64,000 nucleotides of DNA from Sinorhizobium sp. A49 (lineage in GTDB: Bacteria > Pseudomonadota > Alphaproteobacteria > Rhizobiales > Rhizobiaceae), in contig NZ_MUNW01000032.1 of assembly GCF_002002725.1 (NCBI RefSeq), positions 62,001 through 126,000 of the forward strand, written 5' to 3'. A program made the translations under genes and the position numbers. This document shows positions 57,969 to 64,000 of this stretch, piece after piece (the first letter of the stretch is position 1; each line of letters opens with the position of its first letter). The notes below the pieces were generated by a model, which saw only the letters and a list, made by a program, of their open reading frames with translations, was not told where the DNA came from and made no database searches.

Positions 57969-59518
57969 TGCACACGCTCCCGCGTATAGAGCGGCTGGAT
58001 CGCGACGGCACTGTCGGTTCCATCAAGGCGTTCTTCCAGGAGACGCAAAAACCTGGATGCATCGACGCCTGGGCCCGCGAGGGCAGCAGCCACCGCATCG
58101 ATCGGAGCGTTCGTCGAGACCACCACCAAATGATCGGCGCCGAAAGGCTTGACCACTTCCAGGTCCGTCAGCTTGAACACATGGCTGCCGGAGCCTGCGA
58201 TCTGGGCATCGAGAAGCTGGACTTCCCCGGTATTGGCGAGATTGACGACCAACATGTTCGCGTATCCGGATTGCGGCGCATCGAAGTTCAGGCGATCCCC
58301 TGACGAATAGATATCCTTGACCGGCGTCAGCGAGACTTTGCCGGGGTTCTGCGCGGCGAGAGCCTTCAGGAAATCGAGGACGATGAATTTGTCCACCACC
58401 CCCTGCACCATATCGGGGGCAACGTGTTCGCCCGCAACATCGCCGTTCGGCGTGTAGAATGTGCCGCTGGCAGCATCCCATCGATAGGGGACGCCGCTGC
58501 CACCGACATTCTCAAGCCTCGGCGCCACGCCATCGACGCTGAGCGCCAGCTTGCCCGTCCACCCCATGTCCCGGGCCGGTTTCAGCTTTACCGACCGGCC
58601 GGTTGCGGCACCGCCGCTGCCTGTTGCCAGCGTCGCGCTTCTGGGCAGGGACAGGACGATTTCCCTATCGGATCGCGGAACCTGCGGCGTAAAGTTCGGC
58701 ACCTGTAGCGCCTCTGACTGGAGCTTGACGTTGGAAAAGACGTAATCCTCAAGCTCGACCCTCGAAATCAGGCCATCGCCATCACGATCGGCTGCCCCCT
58801 CAAGCGCACGGGCGAAACTCCAGCTGAGCGCCCCCCTTGGCTCGCCTTCGATCACAACCTCCGGCGTTGGCTGACTCTCAAGCGATGCTGCAAGGATCGT
58901 CACCTGCGCCAAATCCTCGTCCTTGACCGCCGCGCCGGAAACCGCCTCTTGCGACGGCGGCGGCAACTGCGCCCGTACCGTCGGCGCAAGCCGCATCTTG
59001 CCGGAGATCGACCGGTTCATGCCGCCCGAGTAACAGCTGTCGGAAACGAACAACACCTGGACCCCCTTAGCCTCCGCTTCGGCGAACCAGGCATTGAGTT
59101 CGTTGTCGACGATGATCTCCTTTGCCGTTTCCTCGGCGCGGCTGCGATCGAATCCCGGAAGCTCCAGAAACTCGTCCAACCCGTCGGGCTCGCTGCCGGC
59201 AACAAGCTCCGGCATCTGGGCGCCATGCCCGGCATAGGTGAAAATGATCGTGTCGCCTTTGCTGGCGGCGCCGACAAGCTCCAACCAGGCGGCGCGGATC
59301 GCGTCCTTGGTCGCCTGCCCGTTGATGAATTCACGGATGGTGCCGACATCCGCCGTCTTCAACGCCTGCGCCACGTCACGCGCATCCTTGACGGCTCCGT
59401 CGAGGCTCAGTTCATGTGGGTAGATATCGACACCGACGACAAGCGCTGACGTGGCGGCCGTGACGGGCAACGCCGACAACCCAAAGATCACACTCGAAAT
59501 CAGAGCTTTGCGCAGCAC
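57965..59518 (-). CDS. exported caspase-family (C14) protease, second type
   Basis: 517 residues. Signal peptide ends near TAATS (about 22). The caspase domain has His98 in TYAGHGAQM and Cys162 in SDSCYSGG. A p10-like segment follows, and DRDGDGLISRVE at 244-255 is a near-perfect EF-hand loop. The C-terminal ~120 residues contain GDRLNFDAPQSGYANMLVVN (407-426), again DUF4384-like. It starts 3 bases after the OmpA-domain gene. The two caspases differ strongly outside the core, so they are not a recent duplication. Confidence 0.87.
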   Translation of the reverse strand: MLRKALISSVIFGLSALPVTAATSALVVGVDIYPHELSLDGAVKDARDVAQALKTADVGTIREFINGQATKDAIRAAWLELVGAASKGDTIIFTYAGHGAQMPELVAGSEPDGLDEFLELPGFDRSRAEETAKEIIVDNELNAWFAEAEAKGVQVLFVSDSCYSGGMNRSISGKMRLAPTVRAQLPPPSQEAVSGAAVKDEDLAQVTILAASLESQPTPEVVIEGEPRGALSWSFARALEGAADRDGDGLISRVELEDYVFSNVKLQSEALQVPNFTPQVPRSDREIVLSLPRSATLATGSGGAATGRSVKLKPARDMGWTGKLALSVDGVAPRLENVGGSGVPYRWDAASGTFYTPNGDVAGEHVAPDMVQGVVDKFIVLDFLKALAAQNPGKVSLTPVKDIYSSGDRLNFDAPQSGYANMLVVNLANTGEVQLLDAQIAGSGSHVFKLTDLEVVKPFGADHLVVVSTNAPIDAVAAALAGPGVDASRFLRLLEERLDGTDSAVAIQPLYTRERVQ

Positions 59519-59521
59519 CGT

Positions 59522-60424
59522 CTATTTCTCCACATCAACTTCAACGCGGCGATCCAATTGGTGCAGCATCGCTTCGTCATAGGCACCAGCGTCATCCGGC
59601 TTGAACGGCTCTTCCTCACCCTTGCCGACCGTGGTCCAGGTGCCCTTGTAGCCAGCGTCCACGAGATAGTGCGCGAGGGCTTCGGCACGCGCCAACGACA
59701 ACGTCTTGTTCGCCTCGGTGCTGCCGACCGGATCCGTGTGGCCAATCAGGGTGATCGACGCGGGTTTTGCCGATTTCAGGCACTCGAAAAGATCCTTGGC
59801 CGACTGCAGCCCCTCAGGCGTGAACTCCGCCGTTCCGAAGACATAGCGAACCGGCGTCGCCTTCTTCCGGATCGCGACACCGCGATAGGAAAACTTGCAG
59901 GCGCCGCGCATGGCGAGTTTCACCGGTTTGGCTGCTGCAAGCCGCATCTCGGAGGCAAGCCTATCGAGGCGCAGAATATAGGCGTTGTCGGGCGCCATCC
60001 ACTGCGGGGTCAGTTGCTCGTTGGCCGCATCCTCCAACGCCTGCTGATAATAGGTCGCCGCGCTTTCGTACTTCTTTCGCGCCCGTTCGATATCCCCAAG
60101 CGCGTCGAGGATCTGCCATGGTCCACCGACGTCATTACGCACGGCTTCAAGCTCGCTTTGGAACGTCTCAAGCGCAGCACCACGTCCGACCGCGTTGGCG
60201 ATGCGATTGAAAGCCGCAAGCGCCGCCACGCGTCGCGTCAGCGCTGCGTCCGTACTCGAACATGTTTTCGTGCTCTCCAGCGCGGCGGCCGACCGTGCCC
60301 CGGCCTCGTCGCCCCTGTTGAGGGCCTCGGAGGCTTTGACCAGCGCATCACAGGCACTGGCCGGGTTGGCGAGCGGCAACAACACGGCGGAAGCGACGAT
60401 CAGCCTTTTCATCAGCTTGCCCAT
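59522..60424 (-). CDS. exported OmpA-domain protein of the caspase operon
   Basis: 300 residues. Signal-like start KRLIVASAVLLPLANPASAC with cleavage before or at Cys25; a lipoprotein is possible but the lipobox is not canonical. A helical TPR-like region (about 105-140) precedes a C-terminal OmpA domain (about 190-300) with the peptidoglycan-binding LIGHTDPVGSTEANKTLSLAR (Asp231, Arg247). It probably anchors the system to the cell wall. It lies 10 bases after the cytochrome gene and 3 before the first caspase. Start codon 60424 or 60412. Confidence 0.82.
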   Translation of the reverse strand: MGKLMKRLIVASAVLLPLANPASACDALVKASEALNRGDEAGARSAAALESTKTCSSTDAALTRRVAALAAFNRIANAVGRGAALETFQSELEAVRNDVGGPWQILDALGDIERARKKYESAATYYQQALEDAANEQLTPQWMAPDNAYILRLDRLASEMRLAAAKPVKLAMRGACKFSYRGVAIRKKATPVRYVFGTAEFTPEGLQSAKDLFECLKSAKPASITLIGHTDPVGSTEANKTLSLARAEALAHYLVDAGYKGTWTTVGKGEEEPFKPDDAGAYDEAMLHQLDRRVEVDVEK

Positions 60425-60434
60425 TGCTTTAGCG

Positions 60435-63400
60435 CTATTCCTTGATCTCGAAAGTTACCATCTGCACGCTGCTCGCGCCGTTATCCACCCGTGCCTTCTT
60501 GGCGAGATTAACCGCCAGTCCGCGGGTCGGCGGCAACTTCGATTGAGCGACGTATTGGCGTGCTTTCTCCAATGTGAGCTTTTGTTCCGCCAAGCCACCG
60601 ACCCGGCAGAAGGCAAGCATGGTTTCGGCGGGCGCTGCCGTATCGAAGGTCAGCGTGCCGGTCCCAGGCTGCGGGATCAGTCTGCTTTCGCCGGGCTGCA
60701 GCGTCGTGTTGCCGATCATCTCGTCCGGGATGACTTCGACATTGCCGTTTTCCTCGACATAGAGGATCTGCAGTTCGCAGGCCTGATTGGCGCTGAGTTC
60801 AAACGACAGCTGATCGCCGACCCTGGCCGTCGTCGTCGGTACCTTCAAGGCAAGTTCAAGCTTACCCTCGCCTTCGACCTCCTGTTTTCGATAGTCTGGT
60901 ACGGCCGCGGCCACTGTCTGCGGCATTGCCTCCGGTTGCTGTTCGGCACCGGCAACGACGATTGCGTCGGTATCAAGCGGACGGCGCTGGGCAAGCGGTT
61001 TCAGTAACAGGGCATATTGCTGCTCGACCTCGTTGCGCGGAACGGTTCCGCCGGCCTCCAGCGTCGTGACCCAATCCAGCCCGAGGCGCAGCACATTCAC
61101 ATCCGTCACGCGCTTGACCGCTTCGGAGAACTGCTGCGGTGTCATGTCGAATTCAGCCGCAAGACCGTCAAAGTCCAGTTCGTCTTCATACTTGTCGGCG
61201 AAATAGGTGACGATCTCGGAGTCTCCGGGTGCGTGCTTGCTCTGCAGTCCGCCGTCCGGTGTCGGTTCGGTTACATCCAACGTCTGCAGAGCCCCGACGA
61301 AGCGCTCGCGATCCTTGCGATAGGCCTCGTCTAGCTCCTCCTGTTTCACATACATCGCCAAAAGCACATCCTGCTGGTCCTTGCTGAACAGCGTCGACGT
61401 GGCGATGTGGTCGCGCAACTGATCGCGCTTCGACAGGATGCCATCGGCATGACAATCGAAACAGGAGCGGGCATTGACGATCTCGACACCCTTGCCGATC
61501 GGCCGCTCGCGGAACGAAACGATGGTGGTGGGCCCGACATCAAGCTGTTTCCCCGCCGCGGTCGACAGATAGTAGCCCTGCAAGCCGTTGGGCAGCGAAA
61601 AGATCATCTCGCCGCCATCGTGCTCAAACGGCACCAGACCGGCATCGAGTGTGCCCAGTTCCTTGGGGCCATGCGGGAAACGCTTCAGCACCTGTTTGCC
61701 GAGATCACCAGCGAAATCGTAGGATTTCCAATAGTATCCGCCAAACGGCATGTCGTGCCGCTCAAGCATGCGGTTGTGGTCCGAAACACCCGAGGACCCA
61801 TCCGCAAATCCGGCGCGCAGAACATTGCGCCGCCTTATGTTGTCGTCCACATCGATCTTGAAGCGCGTTTCCAGCTCGCGGATATGCGTCGGCAACTTCA
61901 TCAGCCGGTTGTAAATCTCCGGCCGGGCGCCATTGCTCATGAACCAGTCGATGCGCATGATCGGCAACTGCGTCTGCGTCTCGGTGGAGAGCGCCTGAAG
62001 CGAGGCGTCGCTCTCCGGATCGACGCCATAGAAATAGCGCTTGACCAGGAAATCATAGTCGGCGGCATCCCACTGCAGGTCGCGCAGATCGACCCGCACG
62101 AGCAGGCCATTGGTGCCGTCCACCTCCGCCGGCACCACCAGCTTCGGTCCATAGGACAAGGAGTTCAGCAGCTTCTTGAAGCCACCCGCCAGCACATCCA
62201 TGCGCTTCATGAACGTGGCGTCGTCTTCGCAACCCATCATGCCGTTATACTGGTCGCGGTAAGAGAAGTAGCGCACGTGCCGACGATCGAGTGCGCTGAC
62301 CTTGGAGATATCCTTGAGCGCCGCTTCGACGAACTGGTCGTAGGACAGCATCGGGCGCGATCGATCCGGCTTGGCGGCCGCCGTCTGCGGCAGGTTCTTT
62401 TCGCTGAGCGAATTGATCCAGTCTTCGAGCACCTTGACCTCTTCATCGGTCGGTCGCTTGCCAAGCGGCATGCGGCCGCTCGTGACCGAGGTGAAGAGGC
62501 GTGATTTCGCAGCATTGCCCGGCGTGACGAAATTGGCATCGGCGGCGATCGACGTCAGCTCGCCTGCGGGGTAGCTGCCTTGGGAACTTTCCCCCGGACC
62601 ATGGCAGTTGCGGCAGTACTTGCCGATAAAGGCATCCGCCTGTTGGGCGAGTGCCGCATTGTCGCCAGAGAATGCAGTCGAGGCGGTGGTCTCCTTGCAA
62701 ACTGCCGTGACAGACTGCGCGACCGGCGCCGGCGCCTTGACTTCGCGATCGGACAGGAACGCGTAGATAGCGCGACGATCGTCGTCGCTGAGTGCCGAAA
62801 GCCCCTTGGCGATGCGCCGCATGACGGGATCGCTGATCGGTGCGCCAGACAACTTCCTGCCTTCGCCGATCAGGCCCGTGGTAAAGACTTCGGGCGCGAC
62901 CAGACCCCCCATCTTCGCCTTGCCGATATCGGGTGCGACCGCACCGGTCAGCCCCTTCTCACCCTGATAGGCTCTTTCCAGATCGAGCCCGTAGGTGGTC
63001 GTGCGCGGCGTATGACAGTCGCCGCAGCCGCCGACATTTTCAACGAGATAGCGGCCGCGCTCCATCTGCGTCTCTTCGCGCGACTGATAGGCCGGAACGT
63101 TGAAATTGCTGCGTTTCCATAGGGTTATCGTCGTTTGCCGACTAAAAGGAAAGGCGATCTCATGTTCCTTGGAGGCCGCATCCGACTGCGGCAAGGTCTC
63201 CACATAGGCTTTGATATCAAGCACGTCCTGCGGCTTCATCCCGCCATAGGACGTATAGGGCATGACTGGATAGAGATTGTTGCCGTCGCGGTCGAGTCCG
63301 ACCATCACCGCATTGAGAAACTGGGCGTTGCTCCACCCGCCGATACCGTTGGCATGGTGCGAGATGTTCGGCGCATAGAAGGTTCCGATCGCCGTGTTCA

Positions 63401-63662
63401 TCTCCATGCCGCCGGACAAAAGCTCGGTTTCATCGCCCGATCCGTGGCAGGCGCCGCAGCCGGCTGCGTTGAACATGTATTTGCCGTTCTCGACATTCGC
63501 CTTGTAGGTCGAGAAGGCGTCCTCGGTAAAAGCGTCGCGCGCCGATGCGGCGCCGGGACAGAGCGTGGCGACCAGCAGACCGGCAACCAGCGCCAATCCG
63601 TGTCTCTTGCGGATGCCGGCACTTGACGAGACGCTCTCTCGCATTTCACGCAGACTGCGCAT
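60435..63662 (-). CDS. exported tetrahaem cytochrome c with DUF4384-like C-terminus
   Basis: 1075 residues. A signal peptide (about 20-42, ending AASARD) leads into two cytochrome c domains with CGACH (69-73) and CGDCH (213-217), a third with CRNCH (350-354), and a fourth, isolated CFDCH (734-738). The ~300 residues between the third and fourth haem sites match no domain I recognise. Near 934-1020 is a DUF4384-like segment (GDQLSFELSANQACELQILY). The ribosome site is GGGAG. Predicted periplasmic. The two N-terminal domains resemble those of alcohol dehydrogenase cytochrome subunits. Confidence 0.85.
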   Translation of the reverse strand: MRSLREMRESVSSSAGIRKRHGLALVAGLLVATLCPGAASARDAFTEDAFSTYKANVENGKYMFNAAGCGACHGSGDETELLSGGMEMNTAIGTFYAPNISHHANGIGGWSNAQFLNAVMVGLDRDGNNLYPVMPYTSYGGMKPQDVLDIKAYVETLPQSDAASKEHEIAFPFSRQTTITLWKRSNFNVPAYQSREETQMERGRYLVENVGGCGDCHTPRTTTYGLDLERAYQGEKGLTGAVAPDIGKAKMGGLVAPEVFTTGLIGEGRKLSGAPISDPVMRRIAKGLSALSDDDRRAIYAFLSDREVKAPAPVAQSVTAVCKETTASTAFSGDNAALAQQADAFIGKYCRNCHGPGESSQGSYPAGELTSIAADANFVTPGNAAKSRLFTSVTSGRMPLGKRPTDEEVKVLEDWINSLSEKNLPQTAAAKPDRSRPMLSYDQFVEAALKDISKVSALDRRHVRYFSYRDQYNGMMGCEDDATFMKRMDVLAGGFKKLLNSLSYGPKLVVPAEVDGTNGLLVRVDLRDLQWDAADYDFLVKRYFYGVDPESDASLQALSTETQTQLPIMRIDWFMSNGARPEIYNRLMKLPTHIRELETRFKIDVDDNIRRRNVLRAGFADGSSGVSDHNRMLERHDMPFGGYYWKSYDFAGDLGKQVLKRFPHGPKELGTLDAGLVPFEHDGGEMIFSLPNGLQGYYLSTAAGKQLDVGPTTIVSFRERPIGKGVEIVNARSCFDCHADGILSKRDQLRDHIATSTLFSKDQQDVLLAMYVKQEELDEAYRKDRERFVGALQTLDVTEPTPDGGLQSKHAPGDSEIVTYFADKYEDELDFDGLAAEFDMTPQQFSEAVKRVTDVNVLRLGLDWVTTLEAGGTVPRNEVEQQYALLLKPLAQRRPLDTDAIVVAGAEQQPEAMPQTVAAAVPDYRKQEVEGEGKLELALKVPTTTARVGDQLSFELSANQACELQILYVEENGNVEVIPDEMIGNTTLQPGESRLIPQPGTGTLTFDTAAPAETMLAFCRVGGLAEQKLTLEKARQYVAQSKLPPTRGLAVNLAKKARVDNGASSVQMVTFEIKE

Positions 63663-63701
63663 GGCCGTACTCCCTCAACCGAAAAATCTTCAATTAAACT
63701 G

Positions 63702-64000
63702 CTATCGAAACTGAAACTGTTCGAACTCCACGCGGAGCGGCTTCTTTCCAAGCTCTTTCAAGCCCTTGACGATCGCCTCCCTAAGCGGTGCCGGGCCGCA
63801 GAACCAAAGGTCGGCCTCGCCCGGATCGATAAGACTGCCCGCCGCCAGTTTGGCAGCATCGAGCCGCCCGTCCGTGGCCGAATCGTGCAGCACGAAGCTG
63901 AAGTTGCCGAGCTTTTCCGCTTGCGCCTCGAAGGTTTCAAGGCCGATCGCTTCCTTTCGGTCGCGCACGCAATAGACCATGTGGATGTCCTGCCCCTCAT
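63702..64000 (-). CDS. ferric-reductase/ferredoxin-reductase-like flavoprotein, N-terminus beyond the window
   Basis: Only the C-terminal 98 residues are in the window; the frame is open to the right edge. IHMVYCVRDRKEAIGLETF and DLWFCGPAPLREAIVKGLKE are the NAD(P)-binding half of the ferredoxin-NADP reductase fold, as found in ferric reductase/NADPH oxidase-like membrane proteins. It ends 39 bases before the cytochrome gene on the same strand, so it is probably the first or an upstream gene of the same operon. Confidence 0.8.
   Translation of the reverse strand, partial: EGQDIHMVYCVRDRKEAIGLETFEAQAEKLGNFSFVLHDSATDGRLDAAKLAAGSLIDPGEADLWFCGPAPLREAIVKGLKELGKKPLRVEFEQFQFR

Overview
The window is a contiguous stretch of an alphaproteobacterial chromosome. 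It looks like Rhizobiaceae, most like Ensifer/Sinorhizobium. The evidence is the high GC content, an ExoR that follows the Sinorhizobium protein from memory, the metC / aapJQMP arrangement, PopZ next to TolC and Pcm, EipB (DUF1849), a RIME-like intergenic repeat, and the long rpsB-to-lpxB envelope cluster. I see no rRNA, tRNA, insertion sequence, phage gene or CRISPR array. The species call is inference; no database was searched.

Layout. 1-5935 (minus): dgt, argS and a SPOR-domain protein cut by the left edge. 6149-9933: erpA, a cardiolipin synthase, xthA and exoR. 10390-18425 (minus): a FadL-type porin, valS, popZ, tolC and pcm. 18669-22881 (minus): exbD, exbB and a comEC-like gene. 23198-24487 (plus): gltA, closed by a very strong terminator. 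24630-37919 (minus): thirteen co-oriented genes in the order rpsB, tsf, pyrH, frr, uppS, cdsA, rseP, bamA, lpxD, fabZ, lpxA, lpxI, lpxB. This cluster links translation factors to undecaprenyl phosphate and phospholipid synthesis, outer-membrane protein assembly and lipid A synthesis; several genes overlap by 1 to 8 bases. 38100-38927: eipB. 39072-41934 (plus): ridA, a glycerophosphodiesterase, a GNAT-fold protein and a HIT protein. 41987-48876 (minus): azlD/azlC, clpA/clpS, a phasin, a DUF3126 protein, cysE and an alpha/beta hydrolase. 49053-50474 (plus): an NDUFS6-like zinc-finger protein and a flavin monooxygenase. metC (minus) then faces away from the aapJQMP amino-acid importer (52013-56278, plus).

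The most unusual region is the right end, 56448-64000 (minus). It holds five tightly packed genes: the C-terminus of a ferredoxin/ferric-reductase-like flavoprotein, a 1075-residue exported tetrahaem cytochrome c with a C-terminal DUF4384-like domain, an exported OmpA-domain protein, and two different exported caspase-fold (C14) proteases. Both proteases keep the His/Cys dyad and both carry an EF-hand-like loop just after the protease domain. DUF4384-like sequence recurs in three of the proteins. I infer a periplasmic module in which a redox signal, and perhaps calcium, controls caspase-like proteolysis. I know of no described system with this composition, and its function is not shown by sequence alone.

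Smaller signals include a 12-base inverted repeat that could pair with the xthA initiation region, TGC-N3-GCA sites in the phasin promoter (PhaR-like), a 16-base palindrome upstream of tolC, a stem-loop between aapJ and aapQ, and ten or so convincing hairpin terminators.
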